From: an uncultured Oscillospiraceae bacterium | Lineage (GTDB): Bacteria > Bacillota > Clostridia > Oscillospirales > Oscillospiraceae | Assembly: GCA_910584835.1 (NCBI GenBank) | Contig: CAJUEG010000001.1 | Coordinates: forward strand, 1 to 64,000 | Direction: 5' to 3' | DNA length: 64,000 nt | Shown here: one piece after another, positions 7,779 to 15,994 of the stretch | Position numbering within the stretch: the stretch's first letter is position 1 | How the letters are laid out: every line of letters starts with the position of its first letter | Notes under the pieces: model-generated | Seen by the model: the letters and a program-made list of their open reading frames with translations, nothing else | What the model was told of the DNA's origin: nothing | The model's database searches: none | Program-made: the position numbers and the translations under genes

Positions 7779-8537
7779 ATGGCATCAAAAAATTGTTATA
7801 CCCAGTATATCATAGGCAGGAATTTTGTCAAGCAAACAAATTATGAACGAATCAATACAAACAGACGGCGTAAAGCAAAAGCAAACCAGAATCAGCCAAT
7901 CCCAATGACAGCACAGGAATTGGACACCGCATATCAATACCGCCAGAGGGCAAAGCGTGAAAAGCTCCTCCGGCTGGCTGATGTGAATTATGAAGCCGGG
8001 GCTTGCGTGTTCGCTGCGCTGACCTTCAGAGAAAACTTGAAGACCTGCTGCTTCACAGGCCACCGACAGTTACCGTCAGGAGAACGGGCGGTGATTACGA
8101 ATAAGCTGGAATGTGTCATAACGGCCCTATACCAAAGGGGCATCCGTTACTACGGGGCCGGGGGCGCCCTGGGGTTCGGCACCCTCGCCGCCCAAGCGGT
8201 ACTCCGTCTGCGGGAGAGCTGCCCCAGCATGAAGCTGATCCTTGCCCTGCCTTGTTTGACGCAAACAAGGGGATGGAAACCGGAGGACGTGGTGGAGTAT
8301 AAGCGCATCAAGGACCAGGCGGATAGAGTTGTCTACACGTCCCAGCAGTACACACCGGTCTGTTGGCACAAGCGCAACCGCCATTTGGTGGACAACAGCG
8401 GTATATGTGTCTGCTATCTGGCAAAGAACAGCGGAGGGACGGCCTGCACCGTCAGATATGCAATGGAGCAAAGGCTTGAAATAATAAATATTGCCAATGT
8501 AGACGTTGTGCCATATGGTGAAATGAGCTCCCAATGA
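7779..8537 (+). CDS. Rep-like N-terminal fragment fused to a SLOG (DUF1273) protein
   Basis: A 252-residue protein in two parts. From about residue 89 it is a SLOG/DUF1273 protein: CCFTGHRQLPSGERAVI, GAGGALGFGTLAAQAVLRLRE, LILALPC, and the C-terminal HKRNRHLVD plus SGGTACTVRYA. Standalone relatives usually begin right at that CCFTGHR segment. Residues 1-88 instead resemble the start of rolling-circle replication initiators, with a basic RRRKAKANQNQ region, then a helix and VFAALTFRENL where Rep proteins have the strand TLTFREN. The join at LKTCC looks like a recombination that put a truncated rep start onto a SLOG gene. AGGAGG precedes ATG 7779. The function is unknown; the SLOG part suggests binding of a nucleotide-like ligand. 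Confidence 0.75.
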   Translation: MASKNCYTQYIIGRNFVKQTNYERINTNRRRKAKANQNQPIPMTAQELDTAYQYRQRAKREKLLRLADVNYEAGACVFAALTFRENLKTCCFTGHRQLPSGERAVITNKLECVITALYQRGIRYYGAGGALGFGTLAAQAVLRLRESCPSMKLILALPCLTQTRGWKPEDVVEYKRIKDQADRVVYTSQQYTPVCWHKRNRHLVDNSGICVCYLAKNSGGTACTVRYAMEQRLEIINIANVDVVPYGEMSSQ

Positions 8538-8604
8538 AGCGGACAACTTTGGGACAATAAGGGCAATTTCATCGGTTAGAATCTTCACATATAGACTGGA
8601 AATA

Positions 8605-8656
8605 AATCTCACGGTGAAACACGATTCTTGACTGGAACCGCATCTCACCGTGAGAT
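8605..8656. repeat. Inverted repeat ATCTCACGGTGA ... TCACCGTGAGAT
   Basis: ATCTCACGGTGA (8606-8617) pairs with TCACCGTGAGAT (8645-8656) across 27 bases. The second arm lies in its own dyad ATCTCAC-c-GTGAGAT (8642-8656). The first 23 bases match 17004-17026 at 19 positions. It lies between the SLOG fusion gene and the convergent GntR gene, so it could end transcripts or bind a protein. Confidence 0.55.
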
Positions 8657-8679
8657 ATCAATTTGCTGTAGGAAACCTT

Positions 8680-9414
8680 TTACTCAAACACGGGCCGGGC
8701 ACCATCCTTCGCCCACTCCACCCGGAACACATATTTATCTCCCCGAACAATGGACTTGGTGTATTCAATCAGCATATCATCCTCATAGCTGTACCGTTCC
8801 AACAGCATACATGGTGTATTGGGAGAAATATGCAGAAGCGTCCGCTCATCCGGCTGAGGCATAATTGGCTGAAATGTTTCCGTGGCGTGATTTGCGTGAA
8901 ATCCATACCTCGCCCTCAGAAACTCATAAAGCGAACCCTGGGAGAGAATATCCGTGTCCAACACGAAGAAGCGGCTTTGGGGAAGGTAGGTAGTTTCCAC
9001 CATCAGCGGATAGTGTCTGGCGGAGCGCAGGCGCAGCAGCTTATGAAATTTGGTTCCCTCCGGGAAACCTGTTTGCTTTGCCAGCGCCTTATCCGCTGAA
9101 ATCAGATTGCAATCAAGAATGCGGTTCTCAATATGCACATTGCCGTTTTTCAATGTATCTGTAAAGGAATAGAACGTGGACAAGGGTTGAGTAAACAGAT
9201 GGGGCTTGATGAAGGTTCCATTGCCTTGGACAGAGAACACAACTTCTTTTTCCTTGAGCAGTTCCAAGGCCCGGCGGAGGGTGGAGCGGGCTACATTATA
9301 TTTCTTCCGCAAAGTTTCCTCGTCAGGCAGCGGGGCGCTTTCCGGATATATCCCGCACTCAATATCCCGTAGGATTTGTTTGCTGATTTCGACATAAAGC
9401 GCGTCGTTCTTCAT
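8680..9414 (-). CDS. GntR-family (HutC/UTRA) transcriptional regulator
   Basis: A 244-residue regulator. It has an N-terminal winged helix (ALYVEISKQILRDIECGIYPESAPLPDEETLRKKYNVARSTLRRAL, about residues 5-60) and a UTRA effector-binding domain from about 85 to the end (LLRLRSARHYPLMVETTYLP and IEYTKSIVRGDKYVFRVE). Members of this group are usually repressors released by a phosphorylated sugar. It is divergent from the sugar kinase operon and separated by a perfect dyad at 9528-9556, so it very likely controls that operon and itself. The effector is probably a sugar phosphate of the pathway, by inference. Confidence 0.9.
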   Translation of the reverse strand: MKNDALYVEISKQILRDIECGIYPESAPLPDEETLRKKYNVARSTLRRALELLKEKEVVFSVQGNGTFIKPHLFTQPLSTFYSFTDTLKNGNVHIENRILDCNLISADKALAKQTGFPEGTKFHKLLRLRSARHYPLMVETTYLPQSRFFVLDTDILSQGSLYEFLRARYGFHANHATETFQPIMPQPDERTLLHISPNTPCMLLERYSYEDDMLIEYTKSIVRGDKYVFRVEWAKDGARPVFE

Positions 9415-9527
9415 AGTGATCCTTTCCAGCCCGGTGTATAGCTCAACTTCTATTTATAGTGTAGCACACCCACCTATAAAAAACCAGGGTTATTTTTTAT
9501 TCCAGAAATTCTCATACAAATTCCACC

Positions 9528-9556
9528 AGTTGTATACTTCCCCCAAGTATACAACT
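9528..9556. promoter_or_regulatory. Perfect 12-bp operator dyad, probable GntR site
   Basis: AGTTGTATACTT (9528-9539) and AAGTATACAACT (9545-9556) flank CCCCC. A further GTATAC half-site lies at 9609-9614 next to the operon's -10 region. It lies between the divergent GntR regulator and kinase genes. Confidence 0.8.
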
Positions 9557-9577
9557 ACACATATTTGGCCTAAATCC

Positions 9578-9605
9578 TTGAAAAAGTGGACAGAAAATTT
9601 ATAAA
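9578..9605 (+). promoter_or_regulatory. Promoter of the sugar kinase operon
   Basis: TTGAAA at 9578-9583, a 16-base spacer and TATAAA at 9600-9605. The GTATAC half-site just downstream would let a bound repressor block initiation. Confidence 0.6.
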
Positions 9606-9671
9606 TATGTATACTATCAACAAAGGCAGCCAACCTGACAGTATAGATTTGTTTTTGACGGAGGCATAACC

Positions 9672-10607
9672 ATGACGAAATGGTACATCGGCGTAGACGG
9701 AGGCGGGACAAAGACCGCCGCGGCAATCTCATTGGAGGACGGAACCCCCTGCTGGACTGCCAAGCGGAGTGGATGCTCCTACCAAGCGGCGGGAATTGAA
9801 GCGGCTGCCTTGACTGTTGCGGAGAGTGTGATGGAATGCTTGGCCTCCGTAGGCACGCAGTTGGACGAGTGCGCTATGTGCTGCCTGGGCATTCCCTGCT
9901 ACGGAGAAAATTCAGAAGGAGACGCGGCCATGGCCGCTGAACTGGAACGGCTCCTGGCCCCAGCTCCGTTGTATATTGTCAATGACGTGGAGGCTGGTTG
10001 GGCCGGCGCCCTTGGCTGTGGCCCTGGTATCCATATTGTGGCCGGAACCGGGGCCATTGCCTTTGGAAAAAATGCCAAAGGCGAAACCGCCCGGTGCGGA
10101 GGCTGGGATGAGTTTTTCGGGGATGAGGGCTCGGCTTATTGGATTGGGCGGGAGGGCATGAGCCTGTTTACCAAGCAGGCGGACGATCGGCTCCCAAGAG
10201 GCCCGCTCTACGGGATTGTCAAAAAGCAGTTTGCCCTCCTGGAAGATATGGATTTTATTAAACTGGTGCGGAGGCAGATCGCTCCCCATCGTGATCAGGT
10301 TGCCTCCTTTCAAAAAATTGCCCTGGAGGCGGCGAGGGCGGGGGACGAGACCGTGATCCGTCTGTATGAAAGGGCCGCCCATGAACTTGCGCTGATGGCC
10401 GGTGCGTTAAAGCGCAAATTGCGTTTGCCCTGCCCGGTTAATGTATCCTATTCCGGTGGAGTATTCCATGCGGACGATTTTATCTTGAAGCCTCTGGCGG
10501 AGGAGCTGGCCGATTGCGGCGGTATCCTCCAAGCGCCGGTGAAAAGCCCTTTGGAGGGCGCTCTTGCGCTGGCGATTCAGCACCACAAACAAAAGGAGGG
10601 TGTATAA
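9672..10607 (+). CDS. N-acetylhexosamine kinase-type protein (BadF/BadG/BcrA/BcrD ATPase family)
   Basis: A 311-residue ASKHA-fold sugar kinase. The phosphate-1 motif is at the start (WYIGVDGGGTKTAAAI). The second is NDVEAGWAGALGC at about residue 100, with HIVAGTGAIAFG next (about 118-130). The adenosine-binding stretch is near SYSGGVF (about 257-263). It resembles eukaryote-like GlcNAc kinases, which phosphorylate the C6 hydroxyl of N-acetylhexosamines. First gene of the operon, three bases before the SIS gene. With the SIS protein and tagatose-bisphosphate aldolase downstream, galactosamine or GalNAc is a plausible substrate; specificity is not readable from sequence. Confidence 0.85.
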   Translation: MTKWYIGVDGGGTKTAAAISLEDGTPCWTAKRSGCSYQAAGIEAAALTVAESVMECLASVGTQLDECAMCCLGIPCYGENSEGDAAMAAELERLLAPAPLYIVNDVEAGWAGALGCGPGIHIVAGTGAIAFGKNAKGETARCGGWDEFFGDEGSAYWIGREGMSLFTKQADDRLPRGPLYGIVKKQFALLEDMDFIKLVRRQIAPHRDQVASFQKIALEAARAGDETVIRLYERAAHELALMAGALKRKLRLPCPVNVSYSGGVFHADDFILKPLAEELADCGGILQAPVKSPLEGALALAIQHHKQKEGV

Positions 10608-10610
10608 GCG

Positions 10611-11666
10611 ATGTTCATTACCGAAGCCGAAATACTGGACACCCCACAGGCCCTGGCCGCCACGGTTCAGTATTTTTCCAAACAGAAAAGCAGCATTGCA
10701 GACTTCTTTGCCCGCAACCAGCAGCGAAAATTCACTATCCTGGGCTGCGGTTCCAGCTATATGCTGGCTAAAAGCGCCGCTGCCCTGTTCGATTCCTTTG
10801 CGGACACCTCTGCCCGGGCCATCCCCGCGGGCGACTACATCATTGACCCGGAGTTTTGGAAAGAAACGGTGCGGGGGAGCATTGTCATTGCCCTGTCCCG
10901 TTCCGGCCTGACTTCGGAAATGGTGATGGCTGTAAAGCACATCCGGGAAACACTTACCTGCCCCACAATCTCCCTCACAGCGAAGGAAGGCAGCGACCTG
11001 TCCCCCTTGAGCGACCTGGACATGGCCATGCCGTGGATTTATGACAACAGCGTTTGCCAGACCCGCACCGTCGCCAACCTTTACGCCGCCATTCTTCTGC
11101 TGGCTTCCGAGTACGCCGAACTTCCTTTGCTCTGGGAAAGCGTGCTGGCAGCCGGAACCGGGGGCAGCGCATTTCATCTGAAAAACCGCTCCGTCTTGGA
11201 GAACATTTCCACCCAGGACTGGGACAATGCGGTAGTGCTGGCCGATGGCCCCGTCTGCGGTATCGCAGAGGAGGGCGCGCTGGCGTTCACCGAGATTGCC
11301 ATGCTCCCCGGGCGGTACTTCCACCTGCTGGACTACCGTCATGGCCCCATCGTGATCGGCGGAAAGCGGACGCTGACCCTGATGCTGCTGCGGCCTGGGG
11401 AGGATGTGCTCCAGGGGGCTATGGTTCGTGATGTGATCAGCCGCGGCGGAATTGTGGTGACGGTCTCTGACGAGGAGGAAAACCACTATGGCGCCAACGC
11501 CCACATTCAGATCAGCGGCATTGGAGAGTTCGCCGCCTGGGGCATCCCGTTTATCTACATTGTTCAGATGCTTGCCCTGCTGAAAGCGGTGGCTTTGGGC
11601 GGGAACCCGGATCAGCCCGCAGGGCTTGACCCGTATATTTCCCTTGCATCCTGCGTTGTTTCTTAA
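10611..11666 (+). CDS. SIS-domain sugar-phosphate isomerase/deaminase-like protein
   Basis: A 351-residue protein with two SIS domains. The first carries FTILGCGSSYMLAKSAA (about 42-58) and IVIALSRSGLTSEM (about 91-104), the phosphosugar loop. The second carries AVVLADGPVCGIAEEGALAFTEIA and the YRHGPIVIGG segment shared with GlmS- and AgaS-type enzymes. The role inferred from context is conversion of an amino-sugar 6-phosphate to a ketose 6-phosphate, in the manner of AgaS; a fructosamine deglycase of the FrlB type is an alternative. It follows the kinase by three bases with AAAGGAGGG upstream. No deacetylase is in the operon, so an acetylated substrate would need one encoded elsewhere. Confidence 0.8.
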   Translation: MFITEAEILDTPQALAATVQYFSKQKSSIADFFARNQQRKFTILGCGSSYMLAKSAAALFDSFADTSARAIPAGDYIIDPEFWKETVRGSIVIALSRSGLTSEMVMAVKHIRETLTCPTISLTAKEGSDLSPLSDLDMAMPWIYDNSVCQTRTVANLYAAILLLASEYAELPLLWESVLAAGTGGSAFHLKNRSVLENISTQDWDNAVVLADGPVCGIAEEGALAFTEIAMLPGRYFHLLDYRHGPIVIGGKRTLTLMLLRPGEDVLQGAMVRDVISRGGIVVTVSDEEENHYGANAHIQISGIGEFAAWGIPFIYIVQMLALLKAVALGGNPDQPAGLDPYISLASCVVS

Positions 11667-11779
11667 AAATCGGTTGGCTGCCTGATTTTTGATGAGAACA
11701 CAGGGGAAACGGAGGGGATAGCGGAAACATGATAGAAAAACATCCCAATGCGTCAAAACAAAAAAATGAGGTGACATAG

Positions 11780-13144
11780 ATGAACAAAATTACGTTCCTC
11801 GGTGCGGGAAGCAGTACGTTTGCTAAAAACGTTCTGGGTGACTGCATGATGACCGAGTGCCTTCGGGACTGGGAATATGCCCTGTTTGACATCGACCCCC
11901 AGCGGCTGGAGGAATCCTATAAAATGCTTTCCATCATCAACCGCAACTGCAATGAGGGCAAGGCCAAGATCGTCAAATATCGGGATCGTGTAGAGGCCCT
12001 GCGGGATGCGAAATATGTTGTCAACGCAATCCAGGTGGGCGGCTATGATCCCTGCACCATCACCGATTTTGAGGTGCCGAAGAAGTACGGCCTGCGCCAG
12101 ACCATCGGTGATACCCACGGCATCGGCGGAATCTTCCGGGGCCTGCGGACAATCCCCGTGATGCAGGGCTTCGCCGAGGACATGGAAAAGGTGTGTCCCA
12201 ACGCCCTGTTTATCAACTACACCAACCCCATGTCCATCCTGACCCTGGCTTGGAACCGCTACTCCACGGTCAACGCCATCGGCCTGTGCCACTCCCACCA
12301 GGAGTGCATCCCGGAGCTGTTCCGTATGCTGGAACTGCCCCAGGATGGCCTCAACTACAGAATTGCCGGTATCAACCATCAGGCGTGGCTTCTGTATATC
12401 GAGCGCAACGGCGAGGACTACTACCCAACCATCAAGAAAAAGGCGTTTGAGGGCCCGCTGAACGATCCCTATCCGGCGGAGGTTCGCAAGAAGTGGAAAC
12501 CCCTCACCGGCGAATACTCTGTCAACAACCATGATAACATGGTTCGCTTTGAGCTGATGAAGCAGTTCGGATACTATGTGACCGAATCCAGTGAGCACAG
12601 CTCCGAATACTACCCCTACTTCATCAAGAAAGCCCACCCGGAGTTGATTGACCAGTACAATATCCCCCTGGACGAATATCCCCGCCGCTGCCGGATCAGT
12701 CTGGAGGACTGGGCAGGGCTGGCCGAACAGATCATCCACAATGAGGAGCTGACCCACACCCACAGCCACGAGTACGCCTCGGGCATTATTGAGGGACTGG
12801 AGACCGGCAAGCCCTTCTCCTTCGGCGGCAATGTGATGAACAACGGCCTGATCGACAACCTGCCCCGCGACTGCTGCGTGGAGGTCACCTGTCTGGCCAA
12901 CGAGGGTGGGATTCAGCCCTGCCATATCGGGGCGCTGCCCCATCAGTTGGCCGCGCTGAATATGCGTCACATCGGAGTGCACCAGCTCACTGTGGATGCG
13001 GCCCTGACAGGTAAGAAGGAGTACATCTATCAGGCCGCCATGCTGGACCCCCACACCTCCGCCGAGCTGACCATTGACGAAATCCGCTCCCTGGTGGACG
13101 ACATGATCGAGGCCCACGGGGATTGGCTGCCCAAGTACCACTAA
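11780..13144 (+). CDS. melA: GH4 alpha-galactosidase (MelA-like)
   Basis: A 454-residue NAD+- and metal-dependent glycosidase of family GH4. The N-terminal GAGSSTFAKNVLGD is the dinucleotide loop, followed by LFDIDPQRLEES. DTHGIGGIFRGLRTIP, the GLCHSHQE metal site and the AGINHQAW region follow, then VTESSEHSSEYYPYFIK and PLDEYPRRC as in E. coli MelA. The C-terminus ends HGDWLPKYH, also MelA-like. GH4 enzymes work by an oxidation-elimination mechanism and are intracellular, which fits the co-transcribed symporter. Alpha-galactosides are the expected substrate; alpha-GalNAc glycosides are possible given the rest of the pathway. Confidence 0.85.
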   Translation: MNKITFLGAGSSTFAKNVLGDCMMTECLRDWEYALFDIDPQRLEESYKMLSIINRNCNEGKAKIVKYRDRVEALRDAKYVVNAIQVGGYDPCTITDFEVPKKYGLRQTIGDTHGIGGIFRGLRTIPVMQGFAEDMEKVCPNALFINYTNPMSILTLAWNRYSTVNAIGLCHSHQECIPELFRMLELPQDGLNYRIAGINHQAWLLYIERNGEDYYPTIKKKAFEGPLNDPYPAEVRKKWKPLTGEYSVNNHDNMVRFELMKQFGYYVTESSEHSSEYYPYFIKKAHPELIDQYNIPLDEYPRRCRISLEDWAGLAEQIIHNEELTHTHSHEYASGIIEGLETGKPFSFGGNVMNNGLIDNLPRDCCVEVTCLANEGGIQPCHIGALPHQLAALNMRHIGVHQLTVDAALTGKKEYIYQAAMLDPHTSAELTIDEIRSLVDDMIEAHGDWLPKYH

Positions 13145-13166
13145 TAAAGAAAGAGGAGGAGAGATC

Positions 13167-14558
13167 ATGACAGACGAAGTGAAAAGCACACCGAAAAAAG
13201 AAGAACCTAAAATGTGTACCAAAAAGGAACAGCTTGGTCACGCGCTGGGCGTTCTGGGACATGACTCCGCATACACCATGTGGGGTACTTGGATGCTGCC
13301 CTTCATGACTGATATCCTGATGCTGCCCTATATGTTCACCACCATCCTCAATGTCGCGGCTCGCGTTTTCGACGCCTTCACTGACGTCACCATGGGCGTC
13401 ATTGCCGACCGCACCAGGAGCAAATGGGGCCGCTTCCGTCCGTGGGTGCTCCGCGCCGGCCCGATCTTCTGCCTTTTGATGATCATCAGCTTCATCAAGT
13501 TCCCTGTGGGTACCGTGGGTCTGTGCGTCATTGCGGGTATTCTATATGTCATCACGGGCAGCATCGCCTTTACTGCCGTAGACATTCCTTTTTGGTCCCT
13601 GCCCGCTGCAATGACAAGCAATACAGAAGAACGATCCAGCATCATCGGTACAACCACCACCGCTTCCAATCTGGTAACCGGCCTGTTGGGCGTTGTCATG
13701 CCGCTGGCTCTGTCCGCCTTGGGCGAGGACAAATGGACATCCTATCTCTGTATTGCCATTCCTGTGGGCATATTCGCAATGATTATGTATCTGCTCAGCT
13801 TCAAAATGGTCAGAGAGCACGTGGTTCCCGATGACAGCGAGACATTCAGCCTCCGGCTGGCATTGAAGAACATCTTCACCAACCAGCCCCTGCTCTGCGT
13901 CCAGATTGCCAACGTGTTCTGCCTTGGCGGCATGGTTCTGCGTGGCTATCTGTTGTATTATTACAGCTCCTATAATCTGGGCAATTTGGCGCTGATGGCT
14001 CCGTTGAGCGCCATCAGTACGGTGGGCATCGTGGTGGGCGCGATCCTGTTCACCCTGCTGGCGAAATATATCGGAAAGAGAAACTGTATGTTCGGCATTG
14101 CCGTCATTTATGCCGCCACCAACATCTTCCTCTACTTCGCGGGCTGGGAAAACTATCTCCTGGTTTGTGCCTGCGCCGTAATCACCACGGTCACCAGCGG
14201 CGCCGCCATCGTGTGCGTCAACGCCATGATGGCCGACACCATTGAATACGCCGAGTGGAAAACCGGACAGCGCAACGAGGCCATGATTACCTCCACCCGC
14301 TGCTTCGTGACCAAGTGCGTTGCTGCCATCGCCGCCGCCGCGGTCATCACCGTGATCGGCATGACCGGCGTAGACCCCACCCCGGGCGCGGTGCAGACCG
14401 CCTCCGCGCTGAACGGAATCCATACGCTGTACACCCTGGTCAACGCCTGCGTGATGATTTGCGCCGTGATCCCCATGTTCTTCTACAAGCTCACCGAGAA
14501 GCGTCACGCCGAGATCATGGAGGAGCTGGCCGCCCGCAAGGCTCAAAAGAAGGACTGA
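13167..14558 (+). CDS. GPH-family sugar symporter (MelB-like, MFS)
   Basis: A 463-residue membrane transporter of the glycoside-pentoside-hexuronide:cation family with about 12 hydrophobic segments. Family marks include RVFDAFTDVTMGVIADRTRSKWGRFRPW (about 68-95), containing the acidic cation-site residues, and the later cytoplasmic MMADTIEYAEWKTGQRNEA. It follows the GH4 enzyme by 22 bases. The pairing of GH4 and GPH symporter parallels melAB, so this protein probably imports the galactoside by proton or sodium symport. It delivers an unphosphorylated sugar, which explains the kinase in the operon. Confidence 0.88.
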   Translation: MTDEVKSTPKKEEPKMCTKKEQLGHALGVLGHDSAYTMWGTWMLPFMTDILMLPYMFTTILNVAARVFDAFTDVTMGVIADRTRSKWGRFRPWVLRAGPIFCLLMIISFIKFPVGTVGLCVIAGILYVITGSIAFTAVDIPFWSLPAAMTSNTEERSSIIGTTTTASNLVTGLLGVVMPLALSALGEDKWTSYLCIAIPVGIFAMIMYLLSFKMVREHVVPDDSETFSLRLALKNIFTNQPLLCVQIANVFCLGGMVLRGYLLYYYSSYNLGNLALMAPLSAISTVGIVVGAILFTLLAKYIGKRNCMFGIAVIYAATNIFLYFAGWENYLLVCACAVITTVTSGAAIVCVNAMMADTIEYAEWKTGQRNEAMITSTRCFVTKCVAAIAAAAVITVIGMTGVDPTPGAVQTASALNGIHTLYTLVNACVMICAVIPMFFYKLTEKRHAEIMEELAARKAQKKD

Positions 14559-14591
14559 CCCACCATTTCCCCATCGTTCCGTATACCAAAG

Positions 14592-14621
14592 GAGCGCCCG
14601 GCGGTGTACTGCCGGGCGCTC
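14592..14621 (+). terminator. Intra-operon hairpin between symporter and aldolase genes
   Basis: An 11-bp perfect stem (14592-14602 with 14611-14621) and 8-base loop, with no clear T-run after it. It may partly terminate or stabilise the upstream mRNA segment and so set lower aldolase expression. Confidence 0.6.
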
Positions 14622-14649
14622 TCCTATTCCAAGAAAGGCAAGGGACGCC

Positions 14650-15963
14650 ATGAACGTTGAAGTACAAAATCCCATTCTTACCCTTCTGCGAAGCCGCGGT
14701 CAAGAGGGGGTGAGCGGGCTCTACTCCTGCTGCAGCGCCAACGAATACGTGATCCGGGCCGCCCTGCGCCGGGCAAAGTCGTCTGGGACTGTGGCGCTGG
14801 TAGAGGCAACTGCCAACCAGGTAAACCAGGACGGCGGCTACACCGGCATGACCCCCGCGGAGTTCCGCCGGTTTCTGGAGCGGCTGGCACAGGAGGAACA
14901 CTTCCCGCCGGAAAAGCTGCTGTGCGGCGGCGATCACCTGGGCCCCCTCACATGGCAGCATCTTCCCGAGGGCGAGGCCATGGCCCATGCGGAAGAACTG
15001 ATCCGGGCCTATGTGCTGGCGGGCTTTTCCAAGATACATATTGACACCAGCATGCGGGTGGCGGACGATGATTCCAATGCGCGGCTGTCCGACGCCGTAA
15101 TCGCCCGCCGTGGGGCACGGCTGTGCCGGGCGGCGGAGGACGCCTTTGGCCAATACCGGGCAGATCATCCCCGGGCCCCGGCCCCTGTCTATGTGATTGG
15201 CAGCGAAGTGCCCATACCCGGCGGGGCTCAGGAAAACGAGAATAGTGTAGCCGTCACCGCCCCGGAGGACAGCGAAGCCACACTGAATGAGTTCCGGCGG
15301 GCCTTTGCCGCCCAGGGACTGGAGGAAACGTGGGATCGCGTGGTAGCCCTGGTGGTGCAGCCCGGCGTAGAGTTTGCCGACGAGAGCGTGATCACCTATG
15401 ACCGTCCCGCCGCCCGCGCCTTGACGTCAACCTTGAAGAAGCATCCCGGCCTGGTTTTTGAGGGCCACTCCACCGACTACCAGCCCCGGCAATGCCTGCG
15501 GGAGATGGTGGAGGACGGGATCGCTATTTTGAAGGTTGGCCCCGCCCTGACCTTTGCCCTGCGGGAAGGGCTGTTCGCGCTGGAGCAGATCGAGCGGGAG
15601 CTCTATCAGGTCAACGACTTCCCCTGTTCTCAGTTCCGGGCTGTTTTGGAGCAGGCCATGCTGGAGGATCAGGGCCAATGGGCCAAGTATTACCATGGCA
15701 CCATGCCGCAAAGGCGTTATGCCCGGGCGTTCAGCTATTCTGACCGGGCCCGCTATTATTTGACTAACCCTAAGGTGCATGGGGCCATCCGAACGCTTCT
15801 TTCCAACTTGGACAGCGCGGGAATCCCTATGGCTCTGCTCAGCCAATATATGCCGGTTCAATACGCCAGGGCTCACGCCGGAAGGCTGTGCCCGAAGGCT
15901 GCTGATCTGCTCATTGACCGGGTGGGGGACTGTATCGACGATTATCTGTATGCGATTGCGTAA
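14650..15963 (+). CDS. Tagatose-1,6-bisphosphate aldolase subunit GatZ/KbaZ-type
   Basis: A 437-residue member of the GatZ/KbaZ family, the subunit needed for full activity and stability of class II tagatose-bisphosphate aldolase. Typical features are GLYSCCSANEYVIRAAL near the start, VALVEATANQVNQDGGYTGMTP (about 49-70), LCGGDHLGP, KIHIDTSMR, VIGSEVPIPGG and VFEGHSTDYQ. The next gene is the catalytic-type partner, so the pair should split tagatose-1,6-bisphosphate into DHAP and glyceraldehyde-3-phosphate. No tagatose-6-phosphate kinase is in the operon; a phosphofructokinase elsewhere may serve. Confidence 0.88.
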   Translation: MNVEVQNPILTLLRSRGQEGVSGLYSCCSANEYVIRAALRRAKSSGTVALVEATANQVNQDGGYTGMTPAEFRRFLERLAQEEHFPPEKLLCGGDHLGPLTWQHLPEGEAMAHAEELIRAYVLAGFSKIHIDTSMRVADDDSNARLSDAVIARRGARLCRAAEDAFGQYRADHPRAPAPVYVIGSEVPIPGGAQENENSVAVTAPEDSEATLNEFRRAFAAQGLEETWDRVVALVVQPGVEFADESVITYDRPAARALTSTLKKHPGLVFEGHSTDYQPRQCLREMVEDGIAILKVGPALTFALREGLFALEQIERELYQVNDFPCSQFRAVLEQAMLEDQGQWAKYYHGTMPQRRYARAFSYSDRARYYLTNPKVHGAIRTLLSNLDSAGIPMALLSQYMPVQYARAHAGRLCPKAADLLIDRVGDCIDDYLYAIA

Positions 15964-15994
15964 ATGGAAAAAAGTTTGAATGGGAGGGAAAATC

